From positions 16,406 through 80,405 of the forward strand of contig CANQXG010000001.1 of NCBI GenBank assembly GCA_947627735.1: a stretch of 64,000 nucleotides of DNA. The letters run 5' to 3'. Under the pieces are notes generated by a model, which saw nothing but the letters and a program-made list of their open reading frames with translations, was not told the DNA's origin and ran no database searches. This document shows, in pieces, positions 18,593 through 26,003 of this stretch (position 1 is its first letter; each line of letters starts with the position of its first letter). The translations under genes were made by a program, and so were the position numbers. The stretch is from an uncultured Oscillospiraceae bacterium. GTDB lineage: Bacteria > Bacillota > Clostridia > Oscillospirales > Oscillospiraceae.

Positions 18593-20121
18593 ATCCCCAG
18601 ATACCTCTCCCAGAACTCCAAACTCGTCAGCTCTCCCAGCTGGGCCTGATACGCCGCCCGCACCTTTTTATAGCCCCGGACGAACGCCCCCATCACCGGC
18701 AGCAGCCGGATCGGGTCCGTCAGGATGCTGGCCAGGCGGCTCTTGCCCGGCTTTTTCATCTCCGCCAGAAGCGCCTCATTCAGCGCCTCGCCGTCTGTTT
18801 CCAGGAAGAGATCCGGCCCACGCAGAAAGTCCCGGTACGCCCGCAGCAAAAAACCTATCGCCCGTGTGTCCCCCAGCAGCACCGCTTTCCCCGCCCCCCG
18901 GATCAGCTTCATCAAACCGGGCCATACGCCCGCGCCGCTGCCGTGGAGTGCACTAGTCACCAGCTCGTTGCGCTTGATGTAATACTCCAGATGGACGCTG
19001 TACTTCTCGTCGAACCGCCGATGCCACACGCCGATGCCGTTCATCAGCAAAAAGGCAGCATCCATCCGCAGGCCGTACTCCACATCGTCTATTTTGATGA
19101 ACAGCGGCAGCGGCAGCCCGATCATATCGACCGCTCCCAGAGGGATACAGCAATACCACCAAGCGTTATACTGCACGCGGCGCTCTCTCTCATTCGCCAA
19201 AAGAGCTGCCGGACCCGTCAGTTCCAGGCCCTGTCCCATCGGCCTTAAGCGGCCCTTTTGAAACAGCGCTCCCGCCTCATACTGCACCGTGGGCGCATCC
19301 TCCAGGAGCATCTGCCCGCCGACGCACAGGGGCCTGTCCGACGGCTTGGCATACCGCAGCAGCTGCACCGTCTTTACCAGCGCCTCCGTTTCAAAGGAGA
19401 TGTCGTCGTCCATGAACAGGACGTGGGTGTATGTGTCCCGCCGGCGATATGCCTCCATGAGGCCCCGGGTAAAACCCCCGCTGCCGCCGCAGTTCCGGTT
19501 GGGGAACAGCTTCACATGGTCATCCTCCGCCAGCGTCAGCGTCCGGCCGTTGTCCACCACGAACAGGTCCAGCGCCTCCCGGATGGGGCAGTTTTCATCC
19601 CCCCACACCGTCTGGCGCAGCTGGGCCAGGTTCCGGGCCACATAGTCCTCCCGGCGGTAGGTGCACATCACTGCCGCCACCTTCACACCATTCACAGGCG
19701 GCAGGTCAGACTCCCATTGGCCCCGGAGAAACCGGACAGTCCCGTCCGCCGCCTGCACCGTCAGGTACAGCATCCCCTCCGCCGGCAGCGGCGCCAGGTC
19801 TATGGCGGGCAGATGAACCTCGCCGGACACGCGCTTTTCAAGCAGCGTCCTCTCCCCGTCCTGCGTGAACAGACGCACCGAGAGCAGGACTTCGCCCTCT
19901 ACCTCCGCCCGGAGGGATACGCCGGTCACATGGGTGTACCGCAGGTACTTGGGATAGAAAAAGCCGTTGAAGTAGCTGTCGAAGGTCACGACGCCTCCCG
20001 CGGGGATTGTCATTCCATCCCGGTCACAGGTGGCTGCGTCGTCTGCGTGGTAGTAGAGCGCGGACCGGTCCGTCCTGTCCGGGCCGGGAAGGATGATGCG
20101 CGACAATACCGTTCCCATCAT
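18589..20121 (-). CDS. GlfT2-like galactofuranosyltransferase
   Basis: A 510-residue protein with a beta-rich N-terminal domain (about 1-150) and a GT2 domain with 'VMCTYRREDYV', 'GGSGGFTRG', 'FMDDDISF', 'IKIDDVEYGLR' and 'GIGVWHRR'. This matches the N-terminal half of the 916-residue fusion in the same locus, without the DUF115 part. Presumed donor is UDP-Galf made by glf at 9140-10234. The first ATG (20121) overlaps the upstream stop; the second ATG three bases later has better spacing to GGGAGG, so it may be the true start. Confidence 0.85.
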   Translation of the reverse strand: MMGTVLSRIILPGPDRTDRSALYYHADDAATCDRDGMTIPAGGVVTFDSYFNGFFYPKYLRYTHVTGVSLRAEVEGEVLLSVRLFTQDGERTLLEKRVSGEVHLPAIDLAPLPAEGMLYLTVQAADGTVRFLRGQWESDLPPVNGVKVAAVMCTYRREDYVARNLAQLRQTVWGDENCPIREALDLFVVDNGRTLTLAEDDHVKLFPNRNCGGSGGFTRGLMEAYRRRDTYTHVLFMDDDISFETEALVKTVQLLRYAKPSDRPLCVGGQMLLEDAPTVQYEAGALFQKGRLRPMGQGLELTGPAALLANERERRVQYNAWWYCCIPLGAVDMIGLPLPLFIKIDDVEYGLRMDAAFLLMNGIGVWHRRFDEKYSVHLEYYIKRNELVTSALHGSGAGVWPGLMKLIRGAGKAVLLGDTRAIGFLLRAYRDFLRGPDLFLETDGEALNEALLAEMKKPGKSRLASILTDPIRLLPVMGAFVRGYKKVRAAYQAQLGELTSLEFWERYLGI

Positions 20122-20930
20122 GTCCTCCCGATAACGCCCTTTACTGCTGCCCGGCGCTTCGTCCCCGGGGGCAGTAGCACGTTCAGCGCCCGGCGCTTGT
20201 AATACGCCCCGCCGGCATAGAAATGCGCCCGGGGCAGCTCCAGTGTCCGCAGCTCATGCCGCCGGTATGTGGCGTACACCCCCAGCAGCCGCTCCGCCAG
20301 GTACCCATCCACCCGGGGTCCCGGGTCCGATACCTCGCCGTCAAAGGCCGCCAGCAGCGGGAACAGCCAGGCGCAGTAGTCCTGAAACACGTCCCGGCCC
20401 ATGATGAAGATGTTGCCGAAGAACTGCACCGTGCCGCCCAGATATGTGTCCAGGGCCGCCGCCATCTCCGGATGCGTCTGGCGGACCAGTTCCTCCGCCA
20501 GGGCCAGGTCTGCGGCCCGATGATGCCGGGCGTAATGGTCCCGCACGGGCACACGCATATCCTCCCCCATGGGTAGGATCATGTCGTATCGCCCGATCAG
20601 CGCCGCAAAGCGGTCATAGCCCAGCGCCTCCAGATCCGGATCCCGCCGGATGATGTAGGGCCGCTTGGCGTCCGTGTCCGGGTAAAGATACCGCCGGTAG
20701 TGGAAAAAGCCGTACCGGTCCGCCCGGACGTTCTTCCAAGCCCAGTATTGGCCGGTGAGTTCGCAGTAGGAGCGGTTTTTATCGGAGATGTTCTCCCCCT
20801 CGTCGTCATGGGCAAAGCCGGGGAACCGCTCTCCCGCCAGCGCCGCGCCCACCTGCAGGGGCCGCAGCAGCGGGTGCGCCGGCACCGCCTGCCGCTCATG
20901 GCAGCAGATGAACAGCTTTATGTCGGACAA
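20118..20930 (-). CDS. DUF4422 capsular polysaccharide biosynthesis protein
   Basis: A 270-residue protein with 'IKLFICCHERQAVP', 'ENISDKNRSYCELTGQYWAW' and 'DRYGFFHYRRYLYP', the pattern of DUF4422 proteins in capsule clusters, probably glycosyltransferases. It starts with TTG at 20930, which has GGAGAG 7 nt upstream, only 3 nt after the stop of the recombinase-like gene. So the recombinase-like genes and the glycan genes belong to one transcript. Confidence 0.85.
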   Translation of the reverse strand: MSDIKLFICCHERQAVPAHPLLRPLQVGAALAGERFPGFAHDDEGENISDKNRSYCELTGQYWAWKNVRADRYGFFHYRRYLYPDTDAKRPYIIRRDPDLEALGYDRFAALIGRYDMILPMGEDMRVPVRDHYARHHRAADLALAEELVRQTHPEMAAALDTYLGGTVQFFGNIFIMGRDVFQDYCAWLFPLLAAFDGEVSDPGPRVDGYLAERLLGVYATYRRHELRTLELPRAHFYAGGAYYKRRALNVLLPPGTKRRAAVKGVIGRT

Positions 20931-20933
20931 TGC

Positions 20934-21749
20934 TCAGCTCTCCCACCCATGCTCCGTCTGCTCCTGCTCTGCTCGTTCTATCATCAGCCGCTCCACAGTC
21001 TGCGCTGTTATCTCAACCCGGGTCTGCTCGTACAGCTTCCTTAGCGTGCGGACACAGGCCTTGCCGGCCCCGAACCCTGTCGCCTTGCTCACCGCCTTGA
21101 TGTGCAGCCGCACGGTCTCCGCCCGCAGCGGCTCCCCGCCCCTGCCCACGAATATCCGCCCGCCGCGGACGCCATTGTGCAGGGCATAGTCCAAAAGCTC
21201 CTCCCGCAGGCTGTCCGGCAGGCGGACAGCGGTGGTCCCGTCCCGCACCGCCTCCACCGTCAGGGCCAGGAAGTCCGCCATCTCCATGTCCGTGCAGGCG
21301 AAGGCCCGCATGGCCAGATAGGCCAGGGGCTTTCCCATCGCCCGCGCCGTCGTCAGCAGGTGCAGGTATTCCTCCCGGGTGAGCGCCGCCGGGGACGGCT
21401 CCTGTTTCCCGATATAGCTGGTGAGCTGATAGCTCTCGTAGCCCCTGTAGCGCAAAAAGGCGTTGCAAGCACTGGTGAGCATGTTCACATGGGCGGCGGA
21501 ATAGGTGTCTGTCAGGCTCTCCACCCAGTTGGCCAGCGTATCCTCCCGGACCCGCTTGTCCGCCGGCAGGGCGTCGTAAAAGGCCAGCAGCGCCCTGCGG
21601 TAGCGGGCGACCGTACTGGGGCTGAGGTCCGCCTTCAGCCGCCCGACAAAGTCCTCGATATCCGACCGCCCCATCTGAAAGCCGGCCTCCGCCGCCGCAC
21701 CGGCGCGGCCCCGCGCCGCACGCTCCCGGACGGGAAATATCTCCCGCAT
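20934..21749 (-). CDS. Recombinase-like protein without catalytic residues, copy 1 (third in operon)
   Basis: 271 residues with a tyrosine-recombinase layout: a core-binding domain (about 20-130; 'LSPSTVARYRRALLAFYDALP') and a catalytic-type domain after 'LTREEYLHLLTTARAMGK'. Catalytic residues are gone: the first Arg site (TGxRxSE) reads 'CTDMEMAD', the HxLR motif reads 'RTLRKLY', and there is no GH motif or nucleophilic Tyr before the C-terminus. I chose the ATG at 21749, 5 nt after the upstream stop, with GGAGGTG at 8 nt. It may bind DNA or a partner recombinase rather than cut DNA. Confidence 0.78.
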   Translation of the reverse strand: MREIFPVRERAARGRAGAAAEAGFQMGRSDIEDFVGRLKADLSPSTVARYRRALLAFYDALPADKRVREDTLANWVESLTDTYSAAHVNMLTSACNAFLRYRGYESYQLTSYIGKQEPSPAALTREEYLHLLTTARAMGKPLAYLAMRAFACTDMEMADFLALTVEAVRDGTTAVRLPDSLREELLDYALHNGVRGGRIFVGRGGEPLRAETVRLHIKAVSKATGFGAGKACVRTLRKLYEQTRVEITAQTVERLMIERAEQEQTEHGWES

Positions 21750-21754
21750 CCTTT

Positions 21755-22213
21755 TTACACCTCCCGGTCCGCCAGTTCGTTCATGAGCTGCTCCGCCTCG
21801 CCGGCGGCCATGGCCTCGGCCTCCGCCCGCGCCGCCAGATACAGCCGCTGCAGGGCCTTGGGCCGGCACATGCCCTCGCCCAGGCCCGCCGCCGCGCCCA
21901 GGCCGCGCAGGATCGCGGACACCCGCTGCACGTCCAGAGGCCGGCCGCTGCGGGTGGCAAATACCGGCCCGGACAGGATGTTCTTCCGGGCGGCATAGGC
22001 CAGCAGCTCACTTTTAAGGCCCTCGGGCAGCGGAACATCTCTTACTCGGCCCGCCCGGACGGCCTCCACCGTCAGCACCGGCAGTTCGGACACGGAGATG
22101 CCCGTCAGGGCAAACACCTTCACCAGCAGGTAAGCCGGCTCCCGGCCCAAAACCCTGGCCGTGTCCAGCAGATGGAGATACTCCGCCCGGGTAAGCTCTT
22201 CCGTCCCCGCCAT
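21755..22213 (-). CDS. Recombinase-like protein without catalytic residues, short copy 2
   Basis: 152 residues that cover only the catalytic-type domain, from 'LTRAEYLHLLDTARVLG' on; the core-binding domain is missing. The Arg I site reads 'TGISVSEL' and the HxLR motif reads 'KALQRLY', so it should not cut DNA. The ATG at 22213 is 4 nt past the stop of the previous gene and has a weak SD, so coupling is likely. It could be a decayed copy or a trimmed regulator; the open frame and its conserved place in the run of three favour the latter. Confidence 0.7.
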   Translation of the reverse strand: MAGTEELTRAEYLHLLDTARVLGREPAYLLVKVFALTGISVSELPVLTVEAVRAGRVRDVPLPEGLKSELLAYAARKNILSGPVFATRSGRPLDVQRVSAILRGLGAAAGLGEGMCRPKALQRLYLAARAEAEAMAAGEAEQLMNELADREV

Positions 22214-22217
22214 GGCG

Positions 22218-23033
22218 TCACACGTCCCAGCCGCAGAGGGCCTGTTCCCGTTCAAGCAGCGCGTCCATGGCCTCCTCGTCCCGCAGCTCCGCCAGCGTGT
22301 TTTGATATAGCTTCTGCAGGCTCCGGGGCGTACCCTTGCCGCCCGTCAGACCCGCCGCCAGGCTCACTTCCCGCAGGCACTTGGCAACGCCCGCTTCCTG
22401 GGGCGCCGTGCCGGCCCGGGTGCCAAAGATCATCCCCGTCCGGCCGTGGAAGGCGGCATAGCTCAGCAGTTCCCGGCACAGGCACGGCGGCAGACGGACC
22501 GCCCTGGTCCAGCATATGACCTCCCCCGCGCGCACCGAATCCACGGTGAGAAGGCCCAGGTCCCGCACCGGGATGCCCGTCACGGCGAACAGCTTGATGA
22601 GCAGATAGGACCGCTCCTTCCGCAGCGCTTTCGCCGCGGCCAGCAGGCGGTGATACTCCTCCCGGGTCACGGCGGGCAGGCTCGTCTTGCCCGGCGCATA
22701 CCGCCCGCTCCGCCGGTACTGCTCCGCGCCCATATACTGCAGCCAGCGGTCGCATACGGCGCCGAAGTAGTTCAGCGTGTTGGGGGAATACCCCTCGCCC
22801 GCCAGCTCTTCCAGCCACAGGTCCACGGTCCCCCGGCGGATGCGCTTGTCCTCCGGAAGCCACTCATGGAGCATCCGCAGTGTCCGGTCATACCGCATCG
22901 CGGTGCCCGGCTGGCTCCGCTCGCCCAGCGCGGCGATGAAGCGTCCGATGTCCTCTTCCCCCATCCGGACGCCCTCGTCCTGGACGGGCCGCGCCGCCCG
23001 GCGCGGGGAGGGCTGCCGCGCAAGCTCCTGCAT
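22218..23033 (-). CDS. Recombinase-like protein without catalytic residues, copy 3 (first gene of the glycan operon)
   Basis: 271 residues with both recombinase domains ('SQPGTAMRYDRTLRMLHEWLP', then 'VTREEYHRLLAAAKALRKE'). Arg I reads 'TGIPVRDL', the HxLR motif reads 'RSLQKLY', and the Tyr helix is absent. The start at 23033 has AAGGAG 8 nt upstream. It is the first gene after the promoter in the invertible segment, about 70 nt downstream of the predicted transcription start. First-gene position recalls the Upx regulators of Bacteroides capsule operons, although the protein family differs; a regulatory role is inference. Confidence 0.78.
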   Translation of the reverse strand: MQELARQPSPRRAARPVQDEGVRMGEEDIGRFIAALGERSQPGTAMRYDRTLRMLHEWLPEDKRIRRGTVDLWLEELAGEGYSPNTLNYFGAVCDRWLQYMGAEQYRRSGRYAPGKTSLPAVTREEYHRLLAAAKALRKERSYLLIKLFAVTGIPVRDLGLLTVDSVRAGEVICWTRAVRLPPCLCRELLSYAAFHGRTGMIFGTRAGTAPQEAGVAKCLREVSLAAGLTGGKGTPRSLQKLYQNTLAELRDEEAMDALLEREQALCGWDV

Positions 23034-23066
23034 GGGCCGAACTCCTTTCTCCGCAGGCGGAATAGT

Positions 23067-23084
23067 CAAAATAAAGCGTCTGTC
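23067..23084 (+). repeat. Left inverted-repeat arm (18 bp)
   Basis: CAAAATAAAGCGTCTGTC is the exact reverse complement of the right arm at 23329-23346. It lies between the promoter and the first gene's ribosome-binding site, so it is part of the 5' leader. Confidence 0.97.
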
Positions 23085-23110
23085 CAAAAATACTGTACAC
23101 AACATTAGAA

Positions 23111-23139
23111 ATAATAACACATTTCTATATCATTGACAA
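23111..23139 (-). promoter_or_regulatory. Sigma-A promoter inside the invertible segment, pointing into the glycan operon
   Basis: On the minus strand TTGTCA (-35) is followed by exactly 17 nt and TATTAT (-10), each 5 of 6 to consensus. Transcription would start near 23104, cross the left repeat arm and reach the ATG at 23033. The flanking DNA is AT-rich compared with the region. Confidence 0.82.
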
Positions 23140-23201
23140 GTGGAAAACAGCGCAATAACAGCGCCTGATTGTCTGATTTGGAAAATACGGGCATGAACAC
23201 A

Positions 23202-23232
23202 GGGCCGTTGACAAAATCGCTTTCAACGGCCC
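23202..23232. other. Hairpin without T-run inside the invertible segment
   Basis: GGGCCGTTGA and TCAACGGCCC form a 10-bp stem with an 11-nt loop. No T-run follows on either strand, so it is not a standard terminator; it could be a protein-binding palindrome or part of a small transcript. Confidence 0.6.
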
Positions 23233-23261
23233 GCTTCAGTGCGCTCTTAAGGCCCGATCTG

Positions 23262-23295
23262 CCGCCCCGCAAGAAGTCTTGCGGGGCGGTTTTTT
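23262..23295 (+). terminator. Intrinsic terminator inside the invertible segment (plus-strand orientation)
   Basis: CCGCCCCGCAAGA pairs with TCTTGCGGGGCGG and is followed by six T on the plus strand. No plus-strand gene ends here. If the segment flips, this terminator would face minus-strand read-through from the recombinase gene into the operon. Confidence 0.85.
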
Positions 23296-23328
23296 GCTCT
23301 GATCTCCATGAGATATCTGCTCATGATA

Positions 23329-23346
23329 GACAGACGCTTTATTTTG
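23329..23346 (+). repeat. Right inverted-repeat arm (18 bp)
   Basis: GACAGACGCTTTATTTTG, exact reverse complement of the left arm. It ends 9 bp before the stop codon of the recombinase gene (23356). Confidence 0.97.
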
Positions 23347-23355
23347 TTTGCATCG

Positions 23356-24198
23356 CTAACTGACCAGCCCCAGCCGGTCCAGGGTCCGGGCGTGCTCCAT
23401 GCCGGTGGTGATGAGGTATATCCGCGTCGTGTTTATGCTGGAGTGGCCCAGCACGTCCGCCAGCTTCACGATGTCCCGGCAGGCCCGGTAGAACACCGTG
23501 GCGAACAGGTGCCGCAGGTTGTGGGGAAACACCTTCCCCGTTTCCACCCCCGCCAGTGTACATACCGCCTTCATCTCCGCCCATATCTGCCGCCGGCTCA
23601 GGCTCTTTCCGCTTCTGGTGAGAAAGATCTCGCCGGAGGCGATTTTGTTTTTCCTGGCGTATTTCAAAAGCTTCCGGCACAGCTTCCCCGGCAGCATGAT
23701 GGTCCGTATTTTCCCCTTCAGGGCGATCTCCGCCCTGCCCATTTGGGCTGCTTCCACCGTTATGTACCGCACTTCCGACACCCGGATGCCGGTGCCGCAG
23801 ATGGTCTCCATGAGCAGGGCCAGACGCGATTTTCCGCCGTCCTTCGCGGCGGCCACCAGCTTTTCATACTCCGCCTTGGTCAGCTCCCGGCCCGGGTCCC
23901 GGAAGGCCCGGCGCTGGAGCCGCAGGGCCTTGACGCGGCAGTCCTCCCAGCCACAGAACTTGAAAAACGCATTCACCGCCGCCAGCTTGGCGTTCACCGT
24001 CGCCGGGGCATATCCCCGGGCCATAAGCTGTTCCTTCCATGCCACCGCCAGGTCCTTAGTGACCTCCCGCCCGTCCAGCCATGCGGCGAACCCGCGGACG
24101 CTCCGCAGATACGCCTCGACGGTGCCCTCCGCCCGCTCGTCACCGCGAAGGTACGTAGCAAATGCCTCAACGCTCCGGATATCCATCTCTCTACTCAT
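23356..24198 (-). CDS. Catalytically complete tyrosine recombinase (candidate invertase)
   Basis: 280 residues with a core-binding domain ('GTVEAYLRSVRGFAAWL') and an intact catalytic domain: Arg I in 'GTGIRVSEV', 'HNLRHLFAT' (HxLR), 'LGHSSINTT' and the nucleophilic Tyr in 'TTRIYL'. The start at 24198 has AGGAGG 9 nt upstream; the track's longer version runs into untranslated DNA. It sits directly next to the 18-bp inverted repeat and on the same strand as the operon, as for known promoter invertases. A XerC/D or integron-type housekeeping role is less likely given the context. AT-rich DNA at 24226-24240 may hold its promoter, but I see no clear -35. Confidence 0.9.
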   Translation of the reverse strand: MSREMDIRSVEAFATYLRGDERAEGTVEAYLRSVRGFAAWLDGREVTKDLAVAWKEQLMARGYAPATVNAKLAAVNAFFKFCGWEDCRVKALRLQRRAFRDPGRELTKAEYEKLVAAAKDGGKSRLALLMETICGTGIRVSEVRYITVEAAQMGRAEIALKGKIRTIMLPGKLCRKLLKYARKNKIASGEIFLTRSGKSLSRRQIWAEMKAVCTLAGVETGKVFPHNLRHLFATVFYRACRDIVKLADVLGHSSINTTRIYLITTGMEHARTLDRLGLVS

Positions 24199-24284
24199 GC
24201 ATGTCGCCCTCCTCATGAAAGAATGGATATATTTTATATTCATAGAGGCTCCATGGACACACAGGAAATACACACAGAGGATAC

Positions 24285-24317
24285 AAAACGGGACCGGCGG
24301 TGATCCGTCGGTCCCGT
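24285..24317 (-). terminator. Intrinsic terminator after the CHAP gene
   Basis: On the minus strand a 9-bp stem (ACGGGACCG / CGGTCCCGT) is followed by TTTT. It separates the CHAP gene from the recombinase gene. Confidence 0.75.
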
Positions 24318-24352
24318 TCATGCAGATAATCGGTATCCGCGTAAGAGCATTT

Positions 24353-25162
24353 TTATTCCGCCTGCAGCAGCGCCGACCAGGTGCGGCGGCCCACCTGGCC
24401 GTCCCACTGGTCCGGCTCATCGGGAAACAGCGCCTTTTGGGCCTGGAGCACCGCCCTGGCGGTAGCGGGGCCAAAGACGCCGTCCGCCTCCAGGCGCTGC
24501 CCCTCCCCGCCGGTGAAGCCCGCCCCGGCCAGCAGCCGCTGCAGCGTGCGCACCTGGGGTCCGCTGTGGCCCTGAAAGAGCAGATTCGCCTGCACGCTCA
24601 CCGCCGGACCCACCTGGGCGGCGGGAAACCCGCCGGCGGCAGCGCTGCCCGCCTCCCCGTCGAACAACGGATGGCCGAAGCCCGCCACATAGGGATCGTC
24701 CAGCCGGTGGGTGCGCTTCTCCACCCGGTCGCCGGCGTTGCCCTCCACGGTGACCACGGCGTCCGCCAGCACCTGCGTGACGATGCCGGTGTGGACCAGC
24801 GCACCATTTTCCTGGAAGAAAACCTGGTCCCCCGCCCTCGGGCTGCGGTCATACCGCCCCTGGGCCTGATAGTACCCCGCGGAGAAGGGCACCGCCGCCC
24901 CCAAAGGGCCGCTCTGGCACTGGATGCGCTGGGCATCCGGGCCGAAGGCGCGGTAAAAGCACCAGTCCGCGAACACGTCGCACCACTCGAAGCCGTTTTT
25001 GTTGCCGTTATAATACCCCGCCGCGGCCAGGTCCCGGGCGTATTTCGTCCAGTTGGCGCTGCCGGCGTTGGCCGCCGGGTCATCCAGGGAGGCGTTGGAG
25101 GCCTTCTCCCGGTACCCCACCTCCACCAGGGCTATGTCGATCAGTTTTTCTGCGTCGCGCAA
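24353..25162 (-). CDS. CHAP-domain peptidoglycan hydrolase with C-terminal peptidoglycan-binding domain
   Basis: 269 residues. The first ~150 form a CHAP-type amidase/endopeptidase domain, with the Cys in 'FEWCDVFADWCF' and the His in 'GALVHTGIVT'. Residues ~195-265 are a PG-binding-1 domain ('GPQVRTLQRLLAGAGF', 'DGVFGPATARAV'). There is no signal peptide, as in phage endolysins. The start is TTG at 25162: the frame has stops just upstream and no early Met. It could be a prophage remnant or a lysin released by another route. It is followed by its own terminator. Confidence 0.8.
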   Translation of the reverse strand: MRDAEKLIDIALVEVGYREKASNASLDDPAANAGSANWTKYARDLAAAGYYNGNKNGFEWCDVFADWCFYRAFGPDAQRIQCQSGPLGAAVPFSAGYYQAQGRYDRSPRAGDQVFFQENGALVHTGIVTQVLADAVVTVEGNAGDRVEKRTHRLDDPYVAGFGHPLFDGEAGSAAAGGFPAAQVGPAVSVQANLLFQGHSGPQVRTLQRLLAGAGFTGGEGQRLEADGVFGPATARAVLQAQKALFPDEPDQWDGQVGRRTWSALLQAE

Positions 25163-25207
25163 AGATCATCACCCGACTCATCCTATGCCGGGCGGCGGGC
25201 ACAGGTG

Positions 25208-25234
25208 AAGGCCGCCGGGATCGCCGGCGGCCTT
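25208..25234. terminator. Terminator-like hairpin between tmk and the CHAP gene
   Basis: An 11-bp stem AAGGCCGCCGG / CCGGCGGCCTT with a 5-nt loop. Four T follow on the plus strand; only two follow on the minus strand, the direction of both flanking genes. Probably terminates tmk, but weakly by sequence. Confidence 0.5.
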
Positions 25235-25251
25235 TTCCGTTTATTTGTCAT

Positions 25252-25911
25252 TCAAAGCAGCCCCATGATCTCGGCATGGATGTCCTCCACCGGACGCATG
25301 GCCCCCTGGCGCAGGCACTCCACCGCCGTCCAGCCCAAATGCCGGGCGCAGTACTCCGCCGCCGTCCGGCTGCGGGCCATATAGGCCGCGTCCGCCTCGT
25401 GGATATCCTCCCGGCTTACGTCCCCGCCGTAGCGCTTCAGCAGCAGGTCGTGGGTGGTCTCGGCGCTGGTGCGCAGATAGATCACCCTGTCCGGCGCGGG
25501 GATGGCCAGCAGATCGTATTCAAAGTGGAAAAGCCACCGCAAAAACCTGTCCCACTGCTCCTCCGGCAGCTTGGAGCACTGGTGTACCGCGTTGGAGGTG
25601 GTGTACCTGTCGGCCACGACGGTGCCCCCGGCGCGGTAGAAGTCCTCCCAGTCCCGCTTGAAGCTGGCGTAGCGGTCCACAGCGTAAAAGGCGGAGGCCG
25701 CGTAGGCGTTCACATCCCCCGGCTCGGCCCCGAAATCCCCCCGCAGGTACATCTTCACCAGCGCGGAGGAGTCGCTGGCATAGTCTGGGAAGGACACCGC
25801 CCGCACCATCTCGCCCCGGTCAGCCAATGCCTGGTAGAGCGCCTTCGCCTGGGTGGCCTTGCCGCTGCCGTCCAGCCCCTCGATGACGATCAGTTTTCCC
25901 TTTTTCTCCAT
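25252..25911 (-). CDS. tmk: Thymidylate kinase
   Basis: 219 residues. It phosphorylates dTMP to dTDP. The P-loop 'IEGLDGSGKATQAKAL' is clear, as is 'VVADRYTTSNAVHQ' (DRY motif) and the LID-like region. In most Tmk proteins the P-loop ends GKTT or GKST; here the Lys is followed by Ala-Thr, a variant seen in some Clostridia. The start at 25911 (MEKKGK) has GAGGTG 9 nt upstream and is preferred over the TTG at 25929. Confidence 0.92.
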   Translation of the reverse strand: MEKKGKLIVIEGLDGSGKATQAKALYQALADRGEMVRAVSFPDYASDSSALVKMYLRGDFGAEPGDVNAYAASAFYAVDRYASFKRDWEDFYRAGGTVVADRYTTSNAVHQCSKLPEEQWDRFLRWLFHFEYDLLAIPAPDRVIYLRTSAETTHDLLLKRYGGDVSREDIHEADAAYMARSRTAAEYCARHLGWTAVECLRQGAMRPVEDIHAEIMGLL

Positions 25912-25959
25912 TTCGCCACACCTCTCCAAGCGAGTATATCATAACGCCGCCCCGGTTGC

Positions 25960-25989
25960 AAGAAAGCCTCCCGTCCGGGAGGCTTTCTT
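25960..25989 (-). terminator. Bidirectional-looking terminator at the end of the purine operon
   Basis: A perfect 13-bp stem, AAGAAAGCCTCCC / GGGAGGCTTTCTT, with a 4-nt loop, just past the fhs stop codon. The stem's own T-rich end gives TTTCTT on the minus strand and CTTTCTTT on the plus strand. Confidence 0.75.
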
Positions 25990-26003
25990 TGGGAAGCTGT
26001 ATC

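Larger units (their letters stand above)
23067..23346. other. Predicted invertible DNA segment (promoter switch) of the glycan operon
   Basis: A perfect 18-bp inverted repeat encloses 244 bp of non-coding DNA. The segment holds a minus-strand promoter near the left arm and a plus-strand terminator hairpin near the right arm. An intact tyrosine recombinase gene ends 9 bp beyond the right arm. In the present orientation the promoter drives the glycan operon; after inversion it would point away and the terminator would face transcription from the recombinase side. Whole stretch 23034-23355 has no convincing gene. Confidence 0.85.

Noticed and set aside
23169-23363. 64-aa plus-strand ORF in the invertible segment
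   Set aside because: It covers the terminator hairpin and the right repeat arm, has no good SD and no recognisable domain.
20934-24198. Prophage or integrative element with integrase and att sites
   Set aside because: No other phage or conjugation genes, no direct repeats seen, and the inverted repeat plus promoter fits an inversion switch better.
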